Positions 33,718 to 41,548 of a stretch of DNA of 64,000 nucleotides are shown here, piece after piece. The stretch lies in contig NZ_JADBEC010000002.1 in the NCBI RefSeq assembly GCF_014873945.1, forward strand, positions 682,001 to 746,000, in the 5' to 3' direction. Position numbers and translations under genes: made by a program. Within the stretch, counting starts at the first letter, position 1. Each line of letters starts with the position of its first letter. The DNA comes from Rhizobium viscosum. GTDB taxonomy: Bacteria > Pseudomonadota > Alphaproteobacteria > Rhizobiales > Rhizobiaceae. Under the pieces are notes generated by a model. The model was not told the origin of the DNA. It did not search any database and saw only the letters and a program-made list of their open reading frames with translations.

Positions 33718-35505
33718 TCAGAATTCTTCCCAATCAGATTTCAGCGCGACGGCTGCCGAGCCGCGTTGGGCGGATCTGGCGGACGAGCTACGAACGACTT
33801 TCAAAGCCGTCGGTGGGACAGGGTGGCGATCCGCCTGCGTGGACGAAGGCCTCGATCTCAGGGTATCGTCAAAACGGAACTGTTCAAGAAGCTCGAAGAG
33901 GGCTGCAGCCTCTCGTGCGAGGCCATGGCTGGCTGCGGTCTGCTCCTCGACCATCGCGGCGTTCTGCTGCGTTCCCTGATCGACGGTGTTGATGGCCTGG
34001 TTGATCCCGCCAAGCGCAGTCGATTGCTCGCGCGCGGCCTCCACGATCGCAGCCACGTTGGTGTTGATTTCGTGAACCTGACTGGCGATTTCCCGGAGCG
34101 CGGATCCGGCATTCGTGACAAGGCCGACGCCGTTTGCCACGTGGGAACCGGACGCCGTGATCAAGCTCTTGATCTCTTTCGCAGCTTTCGCGGAGCGCTG
34201 AGCCAGTTCGCGAACCTCTTGGGCAACAACTGCAAAACCCTTGCCGGCCTCCCCTGCCCGCGCCGCCTCTACGCCGGCATTGAGCGCCAAAAGGTTCGTC
34301 TGGAAGGCAATTTCGTCGATGACACCGATGATATTGGAAATTTCGCGCGACGAGGTTTCGATCTGGTCCATGGCTCCTATCGCGTCACGCACGACCTGGC
34401 CGGAATGCTCAGCGTGGTCTCTGGCGCGTGCCACGAGCCGACCGGCATCCTCGGCACGCCGGCTCGAATCTTTGACCGTCGTTGTGATTTCCTCAAGGGC
34501 CGCCGCCGTCTCTTCGACGGACGCGGCTTGCTGCTCGGTGCGCTTTGCCAGATCGTCGGCAGCGGTGCGAATTTCATTGGAGCCGGCCGAAATCGCCTTG
34601 GCGTTTTGAGCCACTGTCGCCATCGCGCCCTTCAGCTTCTCTGAGGCACTGTTGAAGTCGGTCCGCAGCCGTTCCAGCGACGGAATGAAAGGCTTTTCGA
34701 TCGTTTGCGACAGGTCGCCGTCGGCAAAATTGGTCAGGCAACGGGCAAGTTGCTCGACATTCTCGACGCGGCCCGTCACATCGGTCGCGAACTTCACGAC
34801 CTTGAACACCTTGCCGTTCAGGTCGAAGATCGGATTGTAGGAAGCCTGGATGAAAACCTTCCGGCCACCCTTGCCGACACGCATAAATTCATCGGCAACC
34901 AGCTGGCCACTTGAAAGCCTGCGCCAGAATTCCTTGTAAGCGTCCGACCTTGTGTAGTCTGTTTCACAGAACATCGAATGATGCTTGCCCTGGATCTCGG
35001 CAAGCGAATACCCGAGGGCGCTGAGGAAATTGTCGTTCGCGGTCAGAACTTCGCCCGCTGGCGTGAATTCGATGATCGCCTGTGCGCGGGACAGCGCCTC
35101 GATCTTGCCCGCATCCTCGGCAGATTTCAGCTTCTGCGCGGTAATATCGGTTGCAATCTTGACGACCTTGATCGGCTTTCCACGTCGAAACACGGGATTG
35201 TAGGACGCCTCGATCCAGACCTCGCGCCCGCCTTTTCCAATCCGCTTATATTGCTGTTGATCGAATTTCCCGGCCGACAGCTTTGCCCAGAAAGCCTTGT
35301 ATTCCGCTGAGGATGCATAGGCTGGCTCGACAAACATGCTGTGATGTTTTCCAACGATCTCCTTCAGCTCGTAGCCAAGCGCCCTGCAGAAGTTTTCGTT
35401 GGCCGTGAGGATCTTGCCCGACAAGTCAAACTCGATCATGGCCTGCGAATTCGACAGAGCGGCAAGAACCGCGACAGCATTTCCACCACGATCAAGAATA
35501 CTCAC
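33718..35505 (-). CDS. Soluble methyl-accepting chemotaxis protein with two PAS domains
   Basis: A 595-residue cytoplasmic chemoreceptor. Two very similar PAS domains (about 15-125 and 135-245, each with EI-x-GKHHSMF and R-x-GKGGR) are followed by a short HAMP-like linker and the signalling hairpin (EIAFQTNLLALNAGVEAARAGEAGKGFAVVAQEVR). There is no transmembrane segment. The C-terminus is DWEEF, matching the xWxxF pentapeptide that tethers CheR/CheB in other receptors. The start is taken as GTG at 35505, with GGAGG 7 bases upstream; a TTG two codons earlier is too close to that site. PAS domains of this kind often bind heme or FAD and sense oxygen or redox state. Confidence 0.93.
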   Translation of the reverse strand: MSILDRGGNAVAVLAALSNSQAMIEFDLSGKILTANENFCRALGYELKEIVGKHHSMFVEPAYASSAEYKAFWAKLSAGKFDQQQYKRIGKGGREVWIEASYNPVFRRGKPIKVVKIATDITAQKLKSAEDAGKIEALSRAQAIIEFTPAGEVLTANDNFLSALGYSLAEIQGKHHSMFCETDYTRSDAYKEFWRRLSSGQLVADEFMRVGKGGRKVFIQASYNPIFDLNGKVFKVVKFATDVTGRVENVEQLARCLTNFADGDLSQTIEKPFIPSLERLRTDFNSASEKLKGAMATVAQNAKAISAGSNEIRTAADDLAKRTEQQAASVEETAAALEEITTTVKDSSRRAEDAGRLVARARDHAEHSGQVVRDAIGAMDQIETSSREISNIIGVIDEIAFQTNLLALNAGVEAARAGEAGKGFAVVAQEVRELAQRSAKAAKEIKSLITASGSHVANGVGLVTNAGSALREIASQVHEINTNVAAIVEAAREQSTALGGINQAINTVDQGTQQNAAMVEEQTAASHGLAREAAALFELLEQFRFDDTLRSRPSSTQADRHPVPPTALKVVRSSSARSAQRGSAAVALKSDWEEF

Positions 35506-35885
35506 CCGCAATCCTCCACAGGTTTCACCGCTGCCGACCCAGTCACGCTACCAATATTCACACATCATCACTAACGCATATTTAATTATAAGATTGACGC
35601 GACAGAAGGGCGCAAAACGGCTGTCGATTAGTCCACCTTCATCTCGACTCTAAAAGAAAAAAAGGAGCGCGGCGGCTCCGAATTGAATAGCAGGAGCCAT
35701 GGCCGCTTGAAGCACATGCAAAGCTTGCATGGTGGAGCACGGGTTTGTGCAATAATCCTATCGCACAGGCGCCGACCGAGCGCCTTCCATACTTCATCAA
35801 GGATGAATTGCAGCAAACGCAGACTTCCGGATTGAGCAGGCAGATATTGGGCGTACCGCACGATGTTATGGCTGGCTTCCGCCCC
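35506..35885. other. Intergenic with an intrinsic terminator
   Basis: The 380 bases between the chemoreceptor and the methyltransferase gene. The minus-strand open frame at 35628-35861 runs through the terminator hairpin and has poor codon use, so I do not call it. The stretch close to the receptor start (35550-35600) is AT-rich and probably holds its promoter. Confidence 0.5.
35657..35679 (-). terminator. Intrinsic terminator of the methyltransferase/ABC operon
   Basis: Read on the minus strand: GGAGC, a 6-base loop, GCTCC, followed directly by seven T and then CTTTT. It lies about 205 bases after the homocysteine S-methyltransferase stop, at the end of the five-gene operon. Confidence 0.75.
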
Positions 35886-36818
35886 CTATAGACACCTTTT
35901 GCCGCTCTGATCCCACAAAAACGTCTTCCTCAGGCGATGAATATGAGCAGCACCGATGCCGCAGCAGCCGCCGATTATTGTCGCGCCCGCTTCGACCCAG
36001 GAGCAGGCATAATGCGAATAGACATCGTCATTCAGATCGTTGCGGGTGCTGTGCAGGCCTTCATTGGCGGCTGTCTCGCCCTGTTCCCCTTCGAAGGCAT
36101 TGGCATAGACGCCGATTTCGAGGTGAGCGTCCATCTTCCGGAACACACGTGCTGCCGTCTCCACGGCTGCCTGCATGACCTCGGGCTTGCTGCAATTGAA
36201 CAGGAGGGCTTCAGCACCCGATGACGCCGCCCAGGATGCCGCGTCCTCGACCCTTTCGTTAGAGCGGAGCTTCGGTTCTCCGCCCTTTATGGCTGCCTCG
36301 TCATCCGCCACCGTGAAGGAAATCCAAAACGGCTTGCCCGATGTCGTCACCGCCTTACGGACAGCCTCTGCCTCGGCAATCAGGCTCAATGTCTCGCCGA
36401 GCCATATATCGACGAAGGGGCCGAGGTTTTCGACAAGCACCTCGAGATAATCCTGCACTCGTGAAGGCTGAAAGTTCTGCGGCTCGTACGAGCCGAAGAT
36501 CGGCGGCAGCGAACCGGCGACCAGTACCTTCCGATCCGTTACGGCATCGGCCGCCTCGCGCGCCAGGCGACCTGCGAGACGGATCAGCGCCGGCCCTTCC
36601 TTCCAAAACCGGTCCTCGCCGATGTGAAAGGGCACGAGCGCATAGCTGTTTGTCGTAACGATCTGCGAGCCGGCGGCTATGAATTCCTGGTGTACTTTTC
36701 GCACGATATCCGGTGAGTTGATCAGCGCCAATGCCGACCATTCCGGTTGTTTCAGTTCCGCGCCCAGCCGCAACAGCTCGCGGCTCATGCCGCCATCGAG
36801 AATTCGGGTCGTGCTCAC
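35886..36818 (-). CDS. mmuM: Homocysteine S-methyltransferase
   Basis: A 310-residue zinc-dependent TIM-barrel enzyme that moves a methyl group from S-methylmethionine (or SAM) to homocysteine, giving methionine. Signature parts: the N-terminal LDGGMSRELLRLGAEL, zinc Cys in LLFNCSKPEVM, and GGCCGIGAAHI with the two other zinc Cys. The start is GTG at 36818 with GGAG about 10 bases upstream. It lies about 120 bases downstream of the amino acid ABC permease on the same strand and before the terminator at 35679, so it is probably the last gene of that operon. Pairing with a dedicated importer points to scavenged plant S-methylmethionine. Confidence 0.9.
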   Translation of the reverse strand: MSTTRILDGGMSRELLRLGAELKQPEWSALALINSPDIVRKVHQEFIAAGSQIVTTNSYALVPFHIGEDRFWKEGPALIRLAGRLAREAADAVTDRKVLVAGSLPPIFGSYEPQNFQPSRVQDYLEVLVENLGPFVDIWLGETLSLIAEAEAVRKAVTTSGKPFWISFTVADDEAAIKGGEPKLRSNERVEDAASWAASSGAEALLFNCSKPEVMQAAVETAARVFRKMDAHLEIGVYANAFEGEQGETAANEGLHSTRNDLNDDVYSHYACSWVEAGATIIGGCCGIGAAHIHRLRKTFLWDQSGKRCL

Positions 36819-36937
36819 GAAAGGGTCTCCATTCAGTCTGCCGCACCGTGACCGGCGACGGGCTTTTCATAACAAAGTGGGCGAAGTGCACATGGTTCGT
36901 GCGTAAGCGAGTTCATGGCCAGTCCTTTTCCATCGGC

Positions 36938-37627
36938 CTAGCGACGAACCGGCACCTGCGCTTCGAAACCTCGAAAGACGCGGGCGATCACTGCGGTCAG
37001 GGCGAGATAGAAGAGGGTGACGACCAGCAGCGGCTCATAGACGAGCAGTGTGTCCTGCCGAACCTTGTTCGCCACGGCATAGAGATCCATCACCGTCACC
37101 GTAAAGGCGAGCGGCGTCGCCTTGAGCTGCATGACGATCTCTCCCGCAATGGTCGGCAGGGCAATGCGAATGGCGCGCGGCAGCCAGATGCGGCGGGTCA
37201 GCATCCAAGGCGACAGGCCGAAGGCCCGGCCGGCTTCGAGCTCCCCTTTGGGAACCGCAAGCAGCGCGCCGCGCAACACCTCGGCCTCATAGGCGGCATA
37301 GTTCAGCGTGAAACTGACGGCGGCAAAGAAGAAGCCCTCGCGCAAGACCGGCCAGAACAGGCTCTGGCGGATGCCGGGGATCATGGGGAGCAGCGAGCCT
37401 ACTCCGTAGTAAAGCAGCCACAGCTGTATCAACAGAGGTGTGCCGCGGAAGAAGGTGCAGTAGCTGCGGGCAAGCACCCGTGTCAGCGTGCCACCGCTGA
37501 CTTGCGCGAAGGCGAGCCCGATAGCGAGGACGAAGCCGAACACTACTGATATCACTAGCAGGCAAACCGTCTGCCAGGCGCCCGTCAGAAGCAGCGGCCA
37601 ATAGGAAGAGATCCAGGTGAGACTCAT
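36938..37627 (-). CDS. Polar amino acid ABC transporter permease (HisM type)
   Basis: A 229-residue inner-membrane permease with five helices and the EAA loop EAEVLRGALLAVPKGELEAGRAFGLSPW. The N-terminal region FFRGTPLLIQLWLLYYGVG is typical of the HisM/ArtM family. It lies 12 bases after its partner permease. Together with the 37640-38365 product it forms the channel. The ligand is not identifiable from the permease; context suggests a methionine-related compound. Confidence 0.92.
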   Translation of the reverse strand: MSLTWISSYWPLLLTGAWQTVCLLVISVVFGFVLAIGLAFAQVSGGTLTRVLARSYCTFFRGTPLLIQLWLLYYGVGSLLPMIPGIRQSLFWPVLREGFFFAAVSFTLNYAAYEAEVLRGALLAVPKGELEAGRAFGLSPWMLTRRIWLPRAIRIALPTIAGEIVMQLKATPLAFTVTVMDLYAVANKVRQDTLLVYEPLLVVTLFYLALTAVIARVFRGFEAQVPVRR

Positions 37628-37639
37628 TGGGCGCTTTCT

Positions 37640-38365
37640 TCAGGCAAGGCGCGGCTGCCCCCGCCGTACCCGTGCCTCGATCAGTTTGACGACGACGTTG
37701 GAGACGAGCGTGATGGCGAGGTAGAGAAGGGCCGAAGCGAGGAAAAAGACGAAGTAGTGTTTGGTGCTCGCCCCGGCAAGACGGGTGGCGAGCGCCAGTT
37801 CCTGGTAACCGACGACCGCGACCAGCGCGCTATCCTTCGTGACCGACATCCACAGGTTGGCGAGACCCGGCAGCGCGTTTGGCAAAAGCGCCGGCAGCAA
37901 GACCCGGCGGAACCTCAGCATCGGCCTCATGCCGAAGGCCTTGGCTGCCTCGATCTGGCCAATGGGAATGGCGAGGATCGCGCCGCGGAGCACCTCCGTC
38001 ATATAGGCACCCTGAACGAAGCCCAGCACCGCGACGGCCGCGATGAAGCCGTTCACATTGACTGGCGGCATACCCAACACGGCCAGGAGCCGGTTCAGGC
38101 CATCGGTGCCGGCATAATAAAGCCCGACGATCAGGATCAACTCCGGAACGGCGCGGATCAGCGTAGTATAGAGATCGAGCAGCAGGCGGAGCAGGCGATT
38201 ACCCGAGAGCTTTCCAAGCGCACCACCCGTGCCGAGCAGTAGGCCGATCGCGAAGGCGCAAGCCGAGATGGCGACCGTGGAAACCGCACCTGCCAGAAGA
38301 ACGCCGCCCCATCCCGGAGGATAAGGAGACAGCAGGTCCAGAATACCTTGTTGCGCGGTCGCCAT
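37640..38365 (-). CDS. Polar amino acid ABC transporter permease (HisQ type)
   Basis: A 241-residue permease with five helices and the EAA loop YMTEVLRGAILAIPIGQIEAAKAFGM. It contains the IRAVPELILIVGLYYAGTDGL segment typical of HisQ/OccQ proteins. It lies 12 bases after the substrate-binding protein stop. Partner of the HisM-type permease. Confidence 0.92.
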   Translation of the reverse strand: MATAQQGILDLLSPYPPGWGGVLLAGAVSTVAISACAFAIGLLLGTGGALGKLSGNRLLRLLLDLYTTLIRAVPELILIVGLYYAGTDGLNRLLAVLGMPPVNVNGFIAAVAVLGFVQGAYMTEVLRGAILAIPIGQIEAAKAFGMRPMLRFRRVLLPALLPNALPGLANLWMSVTKDSALVAVVGYQELALATRLAGASTKHYFVFFLASALLYLAITLVSNVVVKLIEARVRRGQPRLA

Positions 38366-38377
38366 TGTCAGAACTGC

Positions 38378-39151
38378 TTACTTTGCGCCGTAGATGTCGA
38401 AATCGAAGTATTTCTTGGTGATGGCGTCATACTGGCCGCTGGCCCGGACTGCCGCGATGGCCGTGTTCAGCTTGGCTTTCAGCTCCGAGTCTTCCTTGCG
38501 CAGACCACCCGAAACGCCGGCGCCGAGAATTTCCCTATCGTCGGCGACGTCACCCATTTTGGCGCAGCAATCCTTGCCGCCATCGCTCTTGAGGAAAGCG
38601 TCAAGCGCCAGTGAATCGCCAAAGACATAGTCGATACGGCCGGAGGCGAGATCCTGAAACGCCTCGTCGAGCGTCTGGTAGGTTTTTTCTTCCGCAGCCT
38701 CGGCGAAATACTTCTTGTAATATTCCGACTGGATCGTCGACACCTGAATGCCGATGGTTTTGCCCTTCACGTCCTCGGCAGTGGCGCCCGGCTTCTGGTC
38801 CTTGGGACCGATCAAAGTACTTGGCGTGTTGTAATATTTGTCGGTGAAGTCGATTACCTTCGAGCGTTCCGCAGTGTTCGACATCGACGACCAGATAACG
38901 TCGAATTTTTTGCTCTGGAGCGCCGGAATGAGACCATCCCAGGAAATGTCGACGATCGAGCATTTCTCCTTCATTTCCTCGCATACGGCATTCATCAGGT
39001 CGATCTCCCATCCCTGCCATTGGCCCGACGCGTCCTTGGCGAAAAACGGCGGATAGGATTCGTTCATGACGCCGAAGCGGACTTCAGCCTGTGCGGCAAC
39101 GGCGGAAAGCGCAAATGCAACGCCGGCTAAAAGGGTGGGGATCAGCTTCAT
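38378..39151 (-). CDS. Periplasmic polar amino acid-binding protein
   Basis: A 257-residue type II binding protein (SBP_bac_3) with a Sec signal peptide (MKLIPTLLAGVAFALSAVAA, cleavage at AQA-EV). The mature part has RFGVMNESYPPFFAKDASGQWQGWEIDLMNAVC and the Arg-Asp ligand region found in lysine/arginine/ornithine/histidine binders (SNTAERSKVIDFT). It contains a Cys pair (KDCC). It lies 23 bases after the ATPase gene. Operon context with homocysteine methyltransferase suggests the cationic ligand S-methylmethionine, which resembles basic amino acids in charge. This is inference. Confidence 0.92.
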   Translation of the reverse strand: MKLIPTLLAGVAFALSAVAAQAEVRFGVMNESYPPFFAKDASGQWQGWEIDLMNAVCEEMKEKCSIVDISWDGLIPALQSKKFDVIWSSMSNTAERSKVIDFTDKYYNTPSTLIGPKDQKPGATAEDVKGKTIGIQVSTIQSEYYKKYFAEAAEEKTYQTLDEAFQDLASGRIDYVFGDSLALDAFLKSDGGKDCCAKMGDVADDREILGAGVSGGLRKEDSELKAKLNTAIAAVRASGQYDAITKKYFDFDIYGAK

Positions 39152-39174
39152 TCGCAGGATTCTCCTGGTTTGTG

Positions 39175-39963
39175 TTATCGATGAGAGTGGGCGCTGAGAC
39201 CGGTAAATTCGCGGCAGCGGGCGCTAACCGGTGCCCCGAATATCTGCGCCGGCGGGCCTTCCTCCTCGATCCGTCCCTGATGCAGGAAGAGAACACGGCT
39301 CGAGACATCCCGGGCGAAGCGCATTTCATGTGTGACCATCAGCATGGTCCGCCCTTCTTCGGCGAGATCACGGATGACTTTCAGAACCTCGCCGACCAGT
39401 TCCGGATCAAGCGCCGATGTCGGCTCGTCAAACAGCATGACATCGGGGTCCACACAGAGCGCCCTTGCAATTGCCGCGCGCTGCTGCTGACCGCCAGATA
39501 GGAAGGCGGGATAGACGTCGCGTTTGTCGAAGAGGCCGACCTTGTGGAGCAGGGCTTCTCCCTTTTCGATGGCCTCGCGCCGCGAAATGCCCATGACGTG
39601 GACCGGCGCCTCGATGACGTTTTCCAGCACGGTACGATGAGCCCAGAGATTAAAGCTCTGGAAGACCATCCCCAGGCCGGTGCGCAGCCGCTCGATCTGC
39701 CGCCAACTGCGCGGCTGCAGCCGCCCTCCGCGCCCCGTCTTCAGGGCGATCTCCTCACCGTTTACGGTGATCCGGCCGCGATCCGGCGTTTCCAGGAAAT
39801 TGATGCATCTGAGGAAAGTGCTCTTGCCGGAGCCCGACGACCCGATGATCGAAATCACATCGGACTTGCGGGCCTCAGTCGAAATGCCCTTGAGAACCTG
39901 TTGCGTGCCGAAGCTTTTATGGAGATCTTCGACACGAAGAGCAGGAAAGGGTTGATCCGACAT
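39175..39963 (-). CDS. Polar amino acid ABC transporter ATPase
   Basis: A 262-residue ATPase of the HisP/GlnQ family: Walker A GSSGSGKSTFLR, signature LSGGQQQR, Walker B VMLFDEPTSALDPE and switch VTHEM. The start is the ATG at 39963 (MSDQPFPALRVEDLHKSFG); the frame is open upstream through the AT-rich promoter region and is not coding there. First gene of the importer operon and divergent from the Lrp-type regulator. Confidence 0.93.
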   Translation of the reverse strand: MSDQPFPALRVEDLHKSFGTQQVLKGISTEARKSDVISIIGSSGSGKSTFLRCINFLETPDRGRITVNGEEIALKTGRGGRLQPRSWRQIERLRTGLGMVFQSFNLWAHRTVLENVIEAPVHVMGISRREAIEKGEALLHKVGLFDKRDVYPAFLSGGQQQRAAIARALCVDPDVMLFDEPTSALDPELVGEVLKVIRDLAEEGRTMLMVTHEMRFARDVSSRVLFLHQGRIEEEGPPAQIFGAPVSARCREFTGLSAHSHR

Positions 39964-40041
39964 GCATGGTTCCGGCTGAACTGAATTTGCGAAGGATAAT
40001 GATAAAATAACGCGGTTTTTTCGCGCAATTTTCATCCATTC

Positions 40042-40056
40042 TGCATATTTTATGCA
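40042..40056. promoter_or_regulatory. 15-bp inverted repeat, likely Lrp-type operator
   Basis: TGCATA-TTT-TATGCA, a perfect 6-base inverted repeat with an AT-rich centre, has the length and form of Lrp/AsnC operators. It is 78 bases from the ATPase start and 69 bases from the regulator start, central in the divergent promoter. Two copies of GCGGCAAA follow at 40073-40089. Confidence 0.55.
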
Positions 40057-40124
40057 AAATAATCTTTCCTGTGCGGCAAATGCGGCAAAATGCGTGAGGT
40101 GCCGCGACAAAAATTGGACTGGCA

Positions 40125-40589
40125 ATGGAACAACTGGATCGTTTTGACCGTGACATTCTCGACATCGTTCAGCGCGACTGCCAGCTGAAAGCCGAAACGA
40201 TCGCCGAACGGGTCGGGCTATCGGTCTCGGCCGTGCAGAGGCGGTTGAAGCGCCTGCGCGAGGAGGGAATCATCAAGGCGGAGGTGGCCGTCGTCGACCG
40301 CAAGGCGACGGGGACATCGATGGTGTTCATCGTCGGAATGGAGATCGAGCGGGATAATTACGACGCGCTGGCGAAGTTTCGCCTCTGGGCAGAGAAGCAG
40401 GATCACATACAGCAGGTCTATTACGTCACAGGTGCGGTCGATCTGATCGCGATCGTCACCGCCCGCGACGTCGAGCACTATGACGACATCGCGGCCCTGA
40501 TCATGGCGGAAAACCCGCAGATCCGCCGCATGCACACGAATGTCGTGCTGCGAGACGTCAAGCTCGGCCTCTTTGTCCCGCTGGAATAG
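40125..40589 (+). CDS. Lrp/AsnC-family transcriptional regulator
   Basis: A 154-residue regulator: N-terminal HTH (LDRFDRDILDIVQRDCQLKAETIAERVGLSVSAVQRRLKRLREEG) and a C-terminal RAM ligand-binding domain (VYYVTGAVDLIAIVTARDVEHYDDI). Such proteins are octamers or dimers that bind amino acids. It is divergent from the importer/methyltransferase operon, so it probably controls that operon and itself through the inverted repeat between them. Confidence 0.93.
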   Translation: MEQLDRFDRDILDIVQRDCQLKAETIAERVGLSVSAVQRRLKRLREEGIIKAEVAVVDRKATGTSMVFIVGMEIERDNYDALAKFRLWAEKQDHIQQVYYVTGAVDLIAIVTARDVEHYDDIAALIMAENPQIRRMHTNVVLRDVKLGLFVPLE

Positions 40590-40607
40590 CGCGCAAGCAA
40601 TGGTCCC

Positions 40608-40626
40608 GCGGCCCCGTTTGGGCCGC
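40608..40626. terminator. GC-rich hairpin after the Lrp gene
   Basis: GCGGCCC, a 5-base loop and GGGCCGC lie 18 bases beyond the stop. No T-run follows, so terminator strength is uncertain. It sits between convergent genes and could serve both strands. Confidence 0.4.
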
Positions 40627-40692
40627 AGAGAGATCCCAGGTTGCACCTGCCATTTATTGGGTGACAATTAAGGCTCAACAGAGCCTGACAGT

Positions 40693-40914
40693 TCATTCCT
40701 CAGGCACGCCCTCAAGAAGGCCATCATAGACATCCATGAGCGCGTTGGTGATCGCCTGACCCAGCGCGTTTCCGGCTTGGCGAACATCGTCATCGGTGCC
40801 GTCCCGCGCTGCCCTTGCAAGCTCGAAGGCTTGGTCGCTAACGATCTGCTTGGCCATTTCGATTGCCCATAGTCCGAAATCGCCGCGGTTATCGATCTTG
40901 ATTGTGTCGTTCAT
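40693..40914 (-). CDS. Small acidic hypothetical protein
   Basis: A 73-residue protein (MNDTIKIDNRGDFGLWAIEM to GLLEGVPEE), acidic and probably all-helical, with no signal peptide or membrane span. AGGAG lies 8 bases before the ATG at 40914, and third-position bias is typical of coding DNA here. I do not recognise the family. It stands alone between the Lrp regulator (convergent) and the DGPF gene (divergent). Confidence 0.65.
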   Translation of the reverse strand: MNDTIKIDNRGDFGLWAIEMAKQIVSDQAFELARAARDGTDDDVRQAGNALGQAITNALMDVYDGLLEGVPEE

Positions 40915-41124
40915 GTGCTGGGCTCCTGTGATCAGCAGCGAGGATTTACCCACTCGCGCCAGGAAAGGCCAGCCTCCGACGTGGCGTCATGATTTGCCGG
41001 CGCTCTGCTCTGATCCGAATTTTCGAGATTATTGTCGATTTGCGAATGGCTGCTTCGTTGTCAATATGAGCGGGCTTGTTTAGCGGCAATGGTGCCGGCG
41101 TCTCGCTACCGGAGGAATATTCCC

Positions 41125-41517
41125 ATGCGTTTCACGTCTATTGTTATGTCCACCGAATCGACACATCCGACGCCCGAGCTTATCGAGGCGATGGGCAAGC
41201 TCGCCGATCGGGAAATCAAGGCCGGCCGCATGCTCGACACCGCAGGGCTGATGCCGCTGGCGACGGGTGCCCGCGTCACGATCCAGGATGGAAAGTTGAG
41301 TGTCGTCGACGGGCCTTTCGTCGAGGCCAAGGAGGTCGTCGGCGGTTATGCGATCTTCGAGCTGCAAAGCAAGGAGGAGGCCGTGGCGCTGGCGGTCGAG
41401 TTCATGCAGTTGCACAAGGATCTTATGCCCGGCTGGGAAGGCACGTGTGAAGTGCGCCCCTATTTTGAACCGGGTACGGAGGGGATCTGCGACCCGCTCG
41501 CCGAAGCAAGGGCATGA
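41125..41517 (+). CDS. YCII/DGPF-domain protein
   Basis: A 130-residue protein of the YCII-related DGPF family, with a ferredoxin-like fold. The name-giving motif is visible in VVDGPFVEAKEVVGGYAIFEL. GGAGG lies 9 bases before the ATG at 41125. The ECF sigma factor starts 31 bases downstream; this pairing is characteristic of the ECF42 group, in which DGPF genes are the predicted or shown target and partner. The biochemical function of DGPF proteins is not established. Confidence 0.9.
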   Translation: MRFTSIVMSTESTHPTPELIEAMGKLADREIKAGRMLDTAGLMPLATGARVTIQDGKLSVVDGPFVEAKEVVGGYAIFELQSKEEAVALAVEFMQLHKDLMPGWEGTCEVRPYFEPGTEGICDPLAEARA

Positions 41518-41548
41518 TCCTTTCGACCTGTAATCGGGACGGGCGGCC

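Noticed and set aside
35628..35861. 77-codon minus-strand frame after the methyltransferase gene
   Set aside because: It begins with GTG without a ribosome site and runs through the intrinsic terminator hairpin and its T-run; more likely a 3' untranslated region.
39964..40124. SAM-II or other methionine riboswitch upstream of the importer/methyltransferase operon
   Set aside because: The leader is short, AT-rich and occupied by an Lrp-type inverted repeat; I see no pseudoknot-like complementarity typical of SAM-II.
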